A stretch of DNA of 64,000 nucleotides. Origin: Cristatella mucedo (lineage: Eukaryota; Bryozoa; Phylactolaemata; Cristatellidae). Below are positions 48,549-59,936 of this stretch, one piece after another (the first letter of the stretch is position 1; each line of letters starts with the position of its first letter). Below the pieces are notes generated by a model, which was not told the DNA's origin, ran no database searches, and saw only the letters and a program-made list of their open reading frames with translations. Location of the stretch: assembly GCA_009760855.2 (NCBI GenBank), contig WPIO01000152.1:703501-767500 (forward strand). Direction: 5' to 3'. A program made the position numbers and the translations under genes.

Positions 48549-49225
48549 TCTGTAACTCACTGCTTGCTGGCATACCGGCATGTGCAATCAGGCGATTACA
48601 GTTGGTGCAAAACTCCGCAGCCAGGCTTGTCTGTCGTGAGCATAGCAGTTGCCACATCACACCACTCCTCGCCGACCTGCACTGGTTACCAGTCAAGCAA
48701 CGGATTGACTTCAAGGTTTTGTCGCTCACTTTTAGATCTCTTCATTCTATGGCTCCAGCCTATCTTTCAGATATACTACCCCATCAGGCAAAGCATCGTA
48801 CCACTCGCTTTTCGGAATCCAACAGTCTAGAAATACCTCGTACAAACCTTAAATCCTTTGGAGACCGTGCATTTAGCTCGTATGCTCCCACAGCCTGGAA
48901 CTCCCTCCCGACCTGCGTCAGAACATCCCCTGACCTGACCACATTTAAAAGAAACTTAAAAAACCTATTTAGGACAGCATTTAGTGGGTCCCTGTGATTC
49001 GTCCTTCGTGTGCTTATATGTGCTGACACTGTGCATGCTGCCACTAACCTCACTTGCATGCTGACCCTTGCATGTCACCCCTAACCATGTTATTCATGTT
49101 GTTTATCAAGCATGATATTACTCACGATTCAATCGCGTCTCTCTTTGCAGCAAATGTAAAGTGCCTAGAAAGGGATTAGTTCTCTGATGGTGCTTTATCA
49201 AGTGAATCATTATTATTATTATTCA
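48549..49225 (+). mobile_element. LINE 3' half, young copy
   Basis: The frame 48602-48997 encodes NSAARLVCREHSSCHITPLL, ADLHWLPVKQRIDFKVLSLT and AFSSYAPTAWNSLPT and ends at the natural RT C terminus. The 3' UTR and the tail CAAGTGAATCATTATTATTA follow. It is cut in the middle of RT and sits directly after a SINE-B. Confidence 0.85.
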
Positions 49226-50093
49226 AAAAGTTTTAGTCTTTTGTGGAATCGCATTCCTATTCTTCCCGTTGAAGGAACGTTGAAAGAATTTTCTTTTCAG
49301 CTTATCTAGAAGAAAATGGCTATATCCCATTTTGGAAAACTCTTACTATCTGTACAGAAATAGCACCAACGAAAAGCTATTTCGGACGCCTTCTAAAGCG
49401 GGACCCCGGTCGCCGAGCTTGAAGCTCTGCACCATGGGATTTATCCGGCCTGCTTTTGCAACCGCGCCGTAAAGTACGAAAAAGCCTAAACAGAAACGTG
49501 CAGTCAAATTTGAAGAACCCGGACTATGGCTCTGAAGATTCGCCCGCTAAATAGGGCTATATATCCTTATCTAGAAAGAATTTACCCTTTCCCTCAGCGA
49601 CTCTCGAAATATGGTTAGCCTCCTAAGGAGTGATGATAGCTCCTTCCAAATCTGACGGCGAAGGTGCACGACGAGTGCGAACCTCGCTAGCATTCTTTTT
49701 AGCTAGAACCACGATAGCATCTCATTTAGCTCGATTGAAGAAAAAAATATGTTTCCCTAGAGATACTCACCTGAGTTCTACTTTGTAGGCCTGGTAGCCT
49801 CTTTCTGGCAGCCCAATAACTTATTTGTAATAAAAAGCAAGCAAATACTACTGAAACTTGACTCGAGATACAGAAGAAGTTAGAAAGGAAAGAACGAGAG
49901 AAGAGTAAAGCAACTTGAAGAGAAACAGACACAAATAAAAAATATACAAGTAAGTTAGTAAGAGAACGTCTTCTCTACTTCGCTTTTAAAAAGAAGTGAT
50001 CATTTGTAAAAACTATTACGATGAAACCTAGAAGCCAGGAGCTTAGGGAATGCTCAACGGGCTAAAAACCCGTCGGTAGCTAACAGGACCGGC
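49226..50093. other. No gene seen
   Basis: AT-rich island inside the GC-rich domain. Nothing recognisable. Confidence 0.55.
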
Positions 50094-50130
50094 GAGAGGG
50101 AGAGAGAGAGAGAGAGGGAGAGAGAGAGAT

Positions 50131-50211
<81 letters not shown>

Positions 50212-50640
50212 GGTGAAATTGGTGAAAGGGAAGGCTGAGGAGGAGGAGCGGAGGAAGAGCGATGTATGGAGGAGCCGTAGAGGGAGGAGACAAAGGAGGA
50301 GCGGAGGCGGAAGAGCGGGGTAGGAGGAGTGACGGACGAAAATGAGGCGGAGGGGAAGCGGGAGGATTGACAAGGAGACGGAAGAGGAGAAGGCAGAAGG
50401 GGAGGAGCAGATGAGGAAGAGCGGAGGAAGAAGCGATGGAAGATGATACGGAGGAGAACGAGTAAAGGAGAAGTGAATGAGGAGCGGAGAAGCAGAGCGG
50501 AGAAAGCTGAGGCGGAGGATGAGCGGCGGCGGAGGATGAGCGGCGGCGGAGGATGAGCGGCGGCGGAGGATGAGCGGCGGCGGAGGATGAGCGGCGGCGG
50601 ATGAGCGGCAGCGGAGTAAGAGTGAAGTGGGAAGAAGGCG
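50094..50640 (+). repeat. Long purine-rich tract (GA microsatellite plus G/A satellite)
   Basis: A GA microsatellite to 50208 continues as 430 bases of nearly pure purine. Within it a 17-18 base unit, GGCGGCGGAGGATGAGC, is repeated about five times at 50520-50605. The opposite-strand frames of Pro/Ser/Leu are low complexity, not genes. Confidence 0.9.
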
Positions 50641-50959
50641 AGCATGCATATTTTAAAAGAAAAAACAAAACAACCTCAAAACAGGGTTATGGGGGAGACA
50701 AAAAATGGAGAAGAAGGACAAAAAGAGCCGCCGACACCCAAGATACGGCACGGCGGACGGTATGATCGAATAGAAGAAACGCGGAAGCTCAGAGCAGAAG
50801 CGGCAGACGCAGCGAACGAGGCTGAGCGGACAAAAATAGCTCGCTCGCCAGCGAGAATGAGGCTCTCTCGTGTCGAAGGAATGCAGCCGCGCTTGTTCGC
50901 CGAAGACCCTGCGATGCGAGCGAGATCGGCAAACACGACGAGTGTTGCTCCTCTTGTAG

Positions 50960-51013
50960 ACGATGAATCGCTTCAACGACGTGCTTTCCAAATACAACCA
51001 AATATGCAAGGAG
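50960..51013 (+). CDS. Candidate second gene, exon 1
   Basis: An acceptor-like TTGCTCCTCTTGTAG is followed by ACG ATG and the frame MNRFNDVLSKYNQICKE, then GAG|GTAACG, phase 0. The ATG at 50963 has A at -3 and an in-frame TAG just upstream, so it may be the start codon. The donor phase fits the exon at 51123. I do not recognise the protein. Confidence 0.35.
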
Positions 51014-51122
51014 GTAACGGGTGCGCTTGGCTTCTAGCCCGGACTGTGCCAGGTTGGTCTTTCGGTGTGTCTGCTCAGAGGCCGCCGCCGCCGCCCTCAG
51101 AGCGGTCTCTTTTCCAACGCAG

Positions 51123-51274
51123 GCCGGCTTCGCTCCTCAGCCGCCGAGCACGGCGCCAGCGAGTGGCACCGGTCAGCTGGTCGTCGGAGGCGTGCGGCCC
51201 GCGCTGCGGGAGCTAGCCGCCGGCTTGCTGTGCAAACTGTCGGACAGACCCTTTTACGAGCCGCGCCAAAGATG
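51123..51274 (+). CDS. Candidate second gene, exon 2
   Basis: The acceptor is TTTTCCAACGCAG and the donor ATG|GTAAGC, phase 2. The frame reads AGFAPQPPSTAPASGTGQLV, then VGGVRPALRELAAGLLCKLS and DRPFYEPRQR. The second half looks like a helical domain. The intron before it would be 109 bases. Confidence 0.38.
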
Positions 51275-52254
51275 GTAAGCACCTGCAACTGCGGCCTCTC
51301 AATGAGCTTAAGTGGTGCTTGTTTCTTTAGCCGTCGCCGGCGCCTAACGGCGAGGCCCGGCCCTTTGCTCCGCATTGTCAGCCTCTTGCCAACGGCCCGA
51401 TGGCTCGCTACGGGATGCATGCGGCGGCGTGGGCGTCTGGGCGGTTTCAAATCTCGCGCCCGACGCGCCTTTCCTAGCTAATGTAGTTTGGTTCGCGCCA
51501 TATCATCAAACTACAGCGCCGGCGGAAAGTCGAGTCAATTCGACGTCGTTTACCGAAGCGATGATGTCATCATTCAATAAAAACTAGAGGCTTCGAAATC
51601 GGAATGCGCCCGCTTTTCCGACGGGCGGCACCAAGATACGCCTTTAGGACGACGAGGTTCCCAACTCATTTTAGGCGGAAAGAGCAATTTGCCTAATTTC
51701 GTCGATCGACGCCGTCTCGCTGGTAGCGTTTGCATAAATAATCCGGACCTCGTTAGGCGCGTGTCTATCAGCGTTGATCGAAGGCAATCGGCCGAGCTGT
51801 AGAGGAAGCAAATCTTGAAGCTGAGCCGCTCCGCTGCCGACACCCCGAACTTGCAGGCGGTCTTCGCCACACTTCAAGCCTCGACTAGGCACGATGTGCT
51901 GCTCGGACGTAGCAGCGTCGCACGCTTGACCCCAGCTCGCAGGCGAACGCACCGGTGAGAGCTGTAGACGCAGCACTGATCCGCACGGTGATACGCAGGG
52001 GCACTTGCTAAAGCCAAGGCGCTAGTCACAAGCCTTAGGCAAGGCCTGCAGGGCAGACCAATGAAGCGTTCGCAGCAGTCTTGACGAAGCGGAACAAGTC
52101 CTGCGCGCTGCCTTACGTCGCTCGATTGCCGCCGGCTGCTCCGAGCCCCCTACGAGCCATTGCAGCAGTTCGCTTTCACTTTTGGATGAGCCGCAGCCAG
52201 CGGAAGGCAAGGAAAGCGTGCTGGCGCTCTCTCGCTCACCCCCCCAGTCTTACT

Positions 52255-52406
52255 CCAGGAGGTAAGGTTCTCAGTATTCACGACCCATGTCGTGATTTAG
52301 AGTCCTGCAGGAGTGGGCCATCCTTTATCGCCCGCTGCAAGCGGTGGTGATAGCAGTAGTCTCTCCTGCCGCTATACCCGAAAGTAAGGCGGTTAAATCA
52401 GCTAAG
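52255..52406 (+). mobile_element. SINE-A copy in the GC-rich domain
   Basis: GGTAAGGTTCTCAGTATTCA, then TTTATCGCCCGCTGCAAGCG, GTGGTGATAGCAG and CTCTCCTGCCGCTATAC, ending GGTTAAATCAGCT. The B box is degraded. Confidence 0.7.
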
Positions 52407-54139
52407 CTTTTCTCGTGCAGGAGGCGACTCGAGAACGAACGCCTCGTCACCGACGCGCCGGATGCACGAGCCACGTCGGCGACGATTCTCGTTGTGAGCC
52501 TCTCCCGACTGTGCCAAAATCGCCCCTGATGCTCGCATGCAGCTGTCAGCCAACGAAGGCCCTTTAGCACAATTCGGTCTACTGGCAGAGAAACAACTTG
52601 ACGGTTGCTGGCTTGCCCAGAACGAGAGGAGGTGCGGAGCAAAGTGACTGTAGCTGACCGCTAGGCTATACAATGCCGCTCCTCTCAAGCCGCGCTGTGG
52701 TCGCTGTCCTTCGCCAGACGTGACTCGGCTCGCCTGCGGCAGCTTTCGAGCGGCCGCTCGCAAGCCGCGTCCTGTCTGGCAGATGACCTCGACCTTGGCG
52801 AGGCTTGGCATGGGTGCCATTTTAATGCCGACATTGCCAGTCTTACGATTAGGATTCGATTCTTTTACGATTTTACATCCAACAATCGGGAAATGCCGCC
52901 TGCATTCTAGCTCGGTCGCTCTCGGTTGACGTGCAGCCGTGAATCGATCAAGCTCCTCGTCGGATCCAACCGACGCTCCTGCTTGCATCTCAAGATTACC
53001 CGCGTCAGGTCTTGAGCACGGGCTGCAAGTCGGTAGCTTATACCTTCCAAAGTGCAAGTGAAGACATCAAAATGGAAACAATTGGAATCGGTGGGCTCAC
53101 AAGCCCTCATGGGGGACCACTAGAGACGCTTTAGCGTTACAAGCTTGCGGATGCTTTGATTGGTTTAGATTTTCATTTAGAAGAAAGTCAGCTTTTAAAT
53201 GACGAAGACTGTGACTACTCCCTCAGTGTCATTTCCTGCTGTTCACAAGGACCCTCAGTGCTATGGGTTCCACCTCCGTCGCTACCTGGCTCCGTTCCAG
53301 TCGGTCATTTTCGCTGACTACTTTTCGCTGACTACATGCCTGGGATTTTCTTGGGTCTGTCAATGCTGCAGCGGGGCTCGGTCACCTCAAGCACCCGGTA
53401 GGGGCAGGGCCTGCATCCTGCTGAGTGACCCAAACAGTGGTGCCACCACCGGCGAAATGCTACGTACCTGCGAAAAGCCAGCTACCTTCCATAATCCATT
53501 CTGACGACGTTGAAATTGCACAGGCGCGGTTTTCTGTCATTAAAAATGTGCCTAATTTATATACCTCCAAATAAGCAATAAGGCTGGCACTTCGGAAAAG
53601 AACGTCCAATTTGCAAGCTAGTCAAGCAAAAACATACTATTAGATAAAATAAACATTATAAAATAACAGCAAGCTATTTTTCAGCCAATCGAGGTCAACA
53701 GCTGACTTCAGTAATACACAAAATTGTAAACAAATCTGGATATAAAGTTTCGCCCATCTATTTATAAAATCCACATATTCTTATGTATTGGAGGCAATCG
53801 CATGCTTATAAGTGCCTCTATATTTAGTATAAAGCTGGACGCATATTTATAACCATTTCCCGCCTATAAAATCTTGGTTCCTGATGTGGATGCCAGGCGG
53901 AAGGTCTTGACATTTGTTATCGTCCTGGACATTCGCGTAACCATCGAGCGCAGGCAGATGGTTCTCTGGTCGTACAAAAACATTTATTTCAGAGCCACAT
54001 ACGGTCACTCGATGACGGAATAAGATCGAGATTCGTGGTGACAGTAAGGAAATCAGTTGCAAGTAGCTTAGAATTATTAATTTAGTGCGACTTGACAGAA
54101 AATCTACAAAAAAGCTAGAAGCTCACCGCTCCTTGCACC
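52407..54139. other. No gene certain
   Basis: GC-rich to 53.1 kb, then AT-rich. If the second gene is real this is its intron. A 100-codon frame at 53199-53504 shows no recognisable homology. Confidence 0.5.
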
Positions 54140-54312
54140 ATTTGCTTGCAGGGTTCGTGTGAAGTGTCCTTTGCCTGCTGGAGCTGCGAATTTTATCCCT
54201 AACCATGTCGACACGCTGCTCTCGAAGCATGTGTAAATTGCCTAGAAACTAATCAGGTTCTCTGAATGTTCTACAAGTGTCTTACTATTATAACTCTCAT
54301 TATTACTTTTTA
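54140..54312 (+). mobile_element. LINE 3' end upstream of candidate exon 3
   Basis: ATCCCTAACCATGTCGACAC, AGCATGTGTAAATTGCCTAG, TCAGGTTCTCTGAATGTTCT and CTCATTATTAC resemble the LINE end, diverged. Confidence 0.6.
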
Positions 54313-54313
54313 G

Positions 54314-54398
54314 CCGGTCGGCGATGGCCAGGAGCGGCAGGCAACCCAACAGGAATGCCCAGATGCGAGCAGAAGCACTGGCAATTTATAAGCAGCAC
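54314..54398 (+). CDS. Candidate second gene, exon 3
   Basis: The acceptor is TATTACTTTTTAG and the donor CAC|GTAAGT, a consensus match. Joined in phase 2 to the previous exon (TG+C gives Cys) it reads RSAMARSGRQPNRNAQMRAE and ALAIYKQH, basic and probably helical. Phase agreement across three exons is the main support. The acceptor lies at the end of LINE-tail-like DNA. Further exons were not found. Confidence 0.38.
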
Positions 54399-54639
54399 GT
54401 AAGTGAGGCACATGTCAGGCAAGGCGGTGCTTTACTTGATTCGCATCTCTGCTGGTAGCAACTTGGTCAGCAGCATGTTCGCTCGTACCTCTTTACTGTG
54501 GGGGATTCAATTTTTCAGTGCATCAATTTTTCCTTAGGCCATGCGTTTAGCCGGAAGACTTTCGCCCTGCATTAAAAAATATCAGCACACAGTGCTATAT
54601 GGAGGATATTTGCTCGTATGTATTTAGGTCTTAAGAGAT

Positions 54640-54830
54640 TTCATAATAATAATAATAAGGAGAATAAGAATAAATTTTCATAGCGCCCTCAGATAACGTA
54701 CTCTTTTCCTAGGCTCTTTACAAATCCTGCAAAGGAAGCATGGTCAAATGGTTAGTGGTAGCATGCTCAATGACACAAGCTTAACATGCTTAGAGGTGAC
54801 GTGAATAGGGTCACCATGCAAATATCACTT
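54640..54830 (-). mobile_element. LINE 3' end
   Basis: AATAATAATAATAAGGAGAA, ATAGCGCCCTCAGATAACGT, then 3' UTR GAGGTGACGTGAATAGGGTC. Confidence 0.7.
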
Positions 54831-55165
54831 TCACTGTGGCTCGCAAAGAATTTAGCTGGCTCCTTAGTTCTGTCTCGGCTAGATATTGTAATTCCCTTTT
54901 GGCTGGGCTACCAAAAAAAGTCACGGGGCCACTGCAGCTGGAAATGAATATGGCTGCAAGGCTAATTTACGAATCCCACAGGTTTGAACATGTGTCTCCT
55001 TTGCTGAAAGAGCTTGGATGGCTGCCGATTGATCAAAGGATACAGAGCGAATTTCTTACACTGACCCACAAGGCCCGTCGAGGTTTGCCCCTTCATATCT
55101 ACCTGAACTGCTGCAGTTTTAGCCTCCTCGTGCCCTCAGGTCCTGTTCGGGCAATAAATTAGCTG
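54830..55165 (+). mobile_element. LINE RT C-terminal fragment, second subfamily
   Basis: The frame from 54836 reads ARYCNSLLAGLPKKVTGPLQ and LLKELGWLPIDQRIQSEFLT. This is the conserved LLaGLP...LxxLxWLPvxqRI region of CR1/L2-type RTs, from a lineage different from the main LINE. It meets the minus LINE tail head to tail. Confidence 0.75.
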
Positions 55166-55629
55166 TTCCATTCTTCTGCGTACAGACCGCTGGTGACAAA
55201 AGTTGCCAAGTTATGCTGAAATAATTTTTATGCCGTTCTTAAAATCGTTGCATCTTCACAAAACACTCTGCTTTAGGTAAGCTTGGGTGAATTGGGTAAA
55301 TTGATACGGTTCTGTTCACAATTGGTCAAAGCCCTGGGAATCGTGCGGTTAGTCGATTGAATAGCGGGCGAAAGCTCACCAATTGTGATATGAGGCGTGG
55401 TTCAATATTAGCCAGCTGATAGCGTCCGATTTGTGTGCTCATCTAAACCTCTACTGCGAATGACCACAACGGTTAGCACACTTCTGCTAATCGGACAAAA
55501 GCTTTTGTATTTACACGTACAAGCATTAATGCCACGTAAATTCTTTTGAAGGATCGAACATCCACACAAAGGTAAAGCGACAAAATGCTCCCATATTCGC
55601 CAGGTGACTAACTGGTACTCGCAGCTGCA

Positions 55630-55800
55630 TTTATACAGGACATAACTGCATCCATCTTGACAGTGAACGCCGAGCAGATAGTCAGTGCTGCCGATGGTCA
55701 GGTGATGAGCATCTCCAGCAAAGGCTGGCCCATGCAAACTGCTGCTGCTTCCGCAGCTACTTCGATCTGACGGTGGATCAAGATCCCTTAATGCCAAGAG
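55630..55800 (-). CDS. Cys-rich open frame on the minus strand, unrecognised
   Basis: The frame contains AHHLTIGSTDYLLGVHCQDG and CSYVLYKCSCEYQ, followed by a possible donor CA|GTTAGT and preceded by GCAGCAGCAG. It could be an exon of a secreted Cys-rich protein, or chance. No neighbouring exon is evident. Confidence 0.2.
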
Positions 55801-56850
55801 AATTAAGGATTTTAGCGGATTTTATTGGGGGAGAGCATGGGCTCAGTCTTGCATTGCAATAGTTCGCTTATTTTTTTAATAGGTGATGCTTATGAGGAAT
55901 CTTGTGGTTCTTCTCCGGATTTTTCTTCCACTGTTAATAAACCGCATTCCCTGAGCAAAGATCCATCGCCGCAGGCTAGTTTTTCTAATTTTTAATTAAT
56001 ATGCTTCTATTTAATTCGCTAGTGCGCACGAGGCACGAGAGCACATTATTATCGATGCGTGACACTGCGATAACGGTACGTAGGCAGTGTTGAGGTTGTT
56101 GCCGTTAAAATGTAGGCAAACGGCCGCGGTGAGCTCTGGCCGAGCTCATAAGTGACTTGGTGGGATGTCGGAGCAAAGTCAGATAGCAGCTTTCTACTGA
56201 ACCCTAGCCGAAATCTTGCTATCCATAACGCTTTAACAAATCTCACATAAATTCTATAGCAGTATGTGAGCTGAGCGTGGTGACAAAGTTCGGATTATAA
56301 TAGGTATTATTATTTTATGATTAAAGAGTCAGCCACACGGGCCGCTGCAGTGTTTCGCTTTAACATGTGCCGACGTCTACGCCATTGCCACCGCAAATGT
56401 ACGCTCGTGAGCGAGATTTAAGCTCACGAACACAAAAATGCGCAAGCCACCGTGCAACTGTTATCTCGTGATGCTAAGAAAAGACGCACGAATCCACAAG
56501 AAACATTGACTTCGGATTTATATCAACCGAAAAAATAGAAGCACGACTTTCAGTATTCAGCTCGATAATTTCCCAGTAAGTTAATACCAGAGCAGGTACA
56601 TATGCAAACGATATCTAACAACAACAGTAAAGGTGACCAGGGAAATTTATGGCTAATGTAAATGCACTGATAATAGCGTAGGCGAGAGTCGAGTTGATGA
56701 AGAGCAATCATGGCCGGCGCAGGAATAATGCAGCTCCCTTTAAAGAACGATGACCGCACAAACACAAACCGCTTGCTTCGATCCTGAGAAGAAAAACACT
56801 GCTGCTTCGCGAACTGAGTTCATTGAACCATCTCAAAGGGCCTTTCACTT

Positions 56851-56990
56851 GCCAGAGCTGGTTTGTTCTAGCGGTTAAGGTGCTCGCCCTGACCAAGGTC
56901 TGACTGGGGTCGTGGGCTCGAGCCCCGAGGCATATGTGAAGCGCCTGAATAGAGATTAAGTTCTCTTGGCGCGCTATATAAATGAATTAT
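56851..56990 (+). mobile_element. SINE-B copy
   Basis: GCCAGAGCTGGTTTGTTCTA through GGTCGTGGGCTCGAGCCCCG to GCGCTATATAAATGAATTAT. Complete, with a short T-rich stretch after the tail. Confidence 0.8.
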
Positions 56991-57551
56991 AAATTTTTTT
57001 TATATCAAAAGCCGCCAGATTTTTACAGCCGAATAAGTGTTTTACCTTAATAACTTGTTGTCTGTACTCACTATTGGATGAATCTAAAAGAATGTGCTAA
57101 AGAGTAGCGATAAAAGTCATCCAGATATTTCTAGCTCACCTCATCCAGGTCATCGCGGCGCATTACAATTTATTTACGCAAGATTCCTTGGGACCTTGTG
57201 CTTTGGATAACTTAGTGGTTCTTTGATTCTTTTTGCGAGGTCTCTTTAAAGCAGTTAATGACAGATGCATTGCATTATATTGCATACTGGTTCCTAAGGA
57301 TAAATATAGAGACAATACTGAAAAGATTGGTACAACAATTGTATACTGTACTATTCAAATTAGAAACGCGTTAGAAATGGGATCTGAAGTTTTGAAGGTT
57401 TCCATTTTAAAGGAAAGTGTTACAAACGATTAGGCATACGACGTCTAACCCGAAAGTAAACCGGAAGCAAAATAGTACACAAACAAAATGTACCGTTATC
57501 TGCATCATATGCGAATTGCATCCCAACTTGCTGAACCTTGGTACATCAAGT

Positions 57552-58195
57552 TACAGTCGTCTCTCGTTTATCGCAGTTAATCAGTTCCAGAATCTGCCGT
57601 GATAGGTGCATTTCCGCAAAGTAAGATTCTTTATTTATAAATAAAGTATTTTCGTAACTACAGCATAGAAAACGAGTTCACGACCCTCTAATTTAGTTTT
57701 AACGTTATTAAAGCCTTCTGGACATTAAATAACACCATTTTAGTCACCATTGCACCCGTATTACCCTATACATTAGACAAAGTAAAGGATAATAAGACGT
57801 ATTAGACGTTACAAATATCATATTATTAGCGTAAATTTAATAACACACACACATACACACGCAGTTTATACACACAACCACTAACTTATGAAAATAGTGC
57901 AATTTGTTCGATGATGAAGAGGTGTACTGCAAGTCAAAGAAGAGCAAGGTTACTGCTCTCAATAAGGCTGCATATGAAGTTGAAGGATTTGTGGGGGTGT
58001 TCGAATACATACACTAACAGCCCGTACGTACAGTACATTTAATTTTAATTGTGATGCAAGGGTGTGTAATTGACTCAAGACAACCGAGCGAACGCTGTAT
58101 CATTTTCACCATCTTGATCAAATTTTTAATGAAGATATTTGAAAAACCACGCTAGAGTGAACCCGCGAAAGTCAAAGTGGCGAGGTACGACTGTA
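57552..58195. mobile_element. Non-autonomous pogo/mariner-type element (TIR, TA duplication)
   Basis: The left end TA-CAGTCGTCTCTCG (57552) and the right end CGAGGTACGACTG-TA (ending 58195) are imperfect inverted repeats flanked by TA, the target-site duplication of Tc1/mariner/pogo elements. Inside the ends, TTATCGCAGTTAATCAGTTC at the left and AACCCGCGAAAGTC at the right resemble Tigger-type terminal regions. The 640-base interior is AT-rich with a short CA repeat and has no transposase frame. It may have been mobilised by a relative of the 17.7-kb element. Confidence 0.75.
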
Positions 58196-58374
58196 CATGT
58201 TTGCAACTTGTTGAGGTATCTGCTTGTCACTTTTCAGCAGCTTCATTTACAGTGTGTCTTTGGACCTAATAAATTCCGTAGCTCAGTTGATACTGCATCG
58301 ATTACCGTGAAACTTCAAATGTGAATTCAGTTTTGCTTGTATATCACTTCCACCCTTAATTTCTGTTGAGCCTT

Positions 58375-58460
58375 ATCGGCCAGGACTCTTGTCCAGTCCA
58401 GGACTGCTTGCAGTGGAACTCGGACCTACGACCTGGGTCGCGAAGCCTATTGTCTACGGG
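58375..58460 (-). mobile_element. SINE-A head fragment
   Basis: ACTGCTTGCAGTGGAACTCG followed by GGACCTACGACCTGGGTCGC. Only the half nearest the promoter box is visible. Confidence 0.5.
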
Positions 58461-58559
58461 CTTAGACTCGTGGTATTGGGATCATTTCCAAGTAGTACAA
58501 GCCTTTTATGCCACGCCTCAAACAGAGGTCACCGAAATAGTTTAGAAGCTAAACAAGGT

Positions 58560-58850
58560 CGGATTGTCCGGAATAGCCGGTCGGAAGCCGGAGTGGCCGA
58601 AGCGATTGGTGGCCATCGGGCTTACTACTATCACAGCGGCGGCCCAACTTTGTCCTGTCATTGGAATGCTCGCTCAGTGTGTAATAAACCCGTACTAGTT
58701 CATGAGATGATTATTGATGGTGATCTTGACCTACTCGCTTTGACCAGGACCTGGTGAAAATCGACAAACAGGCTCAAATTATAACCGACGTCACCGACGG
58801 TGCTCGTCCTTTCATACCCCGAACGATCAACGAAAACTTGAGGAGTCTAC
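58560..58850 (+). mobile_element. LINE endonuclease (APE) fragment
   Basis: LSCHWNARSVCNKPVLVHEM and IIDGDLDLLALTRTW match the WNARSV..K...l.eLI....D.i.lTETW start of the APE-type endonuclease of CR1/L2 elements; the E of ETW is R here. It is the only 5' part of a LINE seen in the window. Confidence 0.75.
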
Positions 58851-58984
58851 ATGTTATATTACATATTAGGAGTCTACATATTATAGTCATACATAGTCAT
58901 AGTCATACATAGCCGCTCGTTCCTCCTTCCCGTTACAAAGCATCGTTGGCGAATCGTTTACCCTCGAAGCTCCTGCTCTTTCGA

Positions 58985-59935
58985 ATAATAATAATAATAA
59001 TAATGCACTTGATAAAGCGCCCTCAGAGAACTTAATCTCTCTCTAGGCGCTTTACATTTGCTGCAAAGGGAAATGCAATTAAATGGTGAGTAAAATCATG
59101 CTTGATAAACAAACAAAATTAATAACATGGTTAGGGGTGACATGCACAGGGTCAGCATGCAAATGTGGTTAGTGACAGCATGCACAGTGTCAGCACGCAT
59201 AAGCACATCAAGGACGAATCACAGGGACCCACTAAATGCTGTCCTAAATAGGTGTTTTTAAATTCGTTTTAAATGTGGTCAGGTCAGGGGATGTTCTGAA
59301 GCAGGTCGGGAGGGAGTTCCAGGCTTTGGGAGCATACGAACTAAATGCACGGTCTCCAAAGGATTTGAGGTTTGTACGGGGTATTTTTAGACTGTTGGAT
59401 TCCGAAAAGCAGGTGGTACGATGCCTGGCCTGGTGGGGGAGTCAATCTGAAAGATAGGATGGAGCCAAAGAATGAAGTGACCTAAAAGTGAGCGACAAAA
59501 CCTTGAAGTCGATCCGTTGCTTGACTGGTAGCTAGTGTAGGTCGGCGAGAAGTGGTGTGATGTGGCAACTGCGACGCTCACGACAGACGAGCCTAGCTGC
59601 AGAGTTTTGCAACAGCTGTAAGCACATGATTGCACATGCCGGTAGGCCAGCACACAGTGAGTTACAGAAGTCAAGACGGGATGTCACGAATGCATGGACC
59701 AACTTAGATGTGATATGCTTATCTAAACAAGCCCGAATTTTAGCAATGTTGTGTAGCTTAAAGTAGGCAGACTTGACTGTGGAGCTGATGTGGTCATCTA
59801 GTGAAAGGTCACTTAGGAATGTGACACATAGATTTCGTGCAGATTCAACAGGAGAAATGCTGGCAAAGCCGATTTTGAGCATTAGCCGTTTCAATTTCTG
59901 AATCACACTTGCTTTGCCCATGTTTCTTAATTTAA
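58985..59935 (-). mobile_element. LINE copy, young
   Basis: Tail AATAATAATAATAATAATGC, then 3' UTR and RT frames 59387-59674 and 59532-59921 (SPVESARNLCVTFLSDLSLD, ADLH). The 5' end stops near 59935 after the GK.SVIQKLKRL region. Confidence 0.85.
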
Positions 59936-59936
59936 T

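Noticed and set aside
50043-50668. Minus-strand frames of about 200 codons rich in Ser, Leu and Pro
   Set aside because: They are translations of the purine-rich satellite; three overlapping frames are open at once.
45444-51013. Joining the candidate exon at 45444-45579 directly to 50960
   Set aside because: The donor is phase 1 and the frame needed at 50960 is phase 0; the join gives a different, poorer frame.
54836-55162. 108-codon frame as part of the candidate second gene
   Set aside because: It matches the RT C terminus of a LINE.
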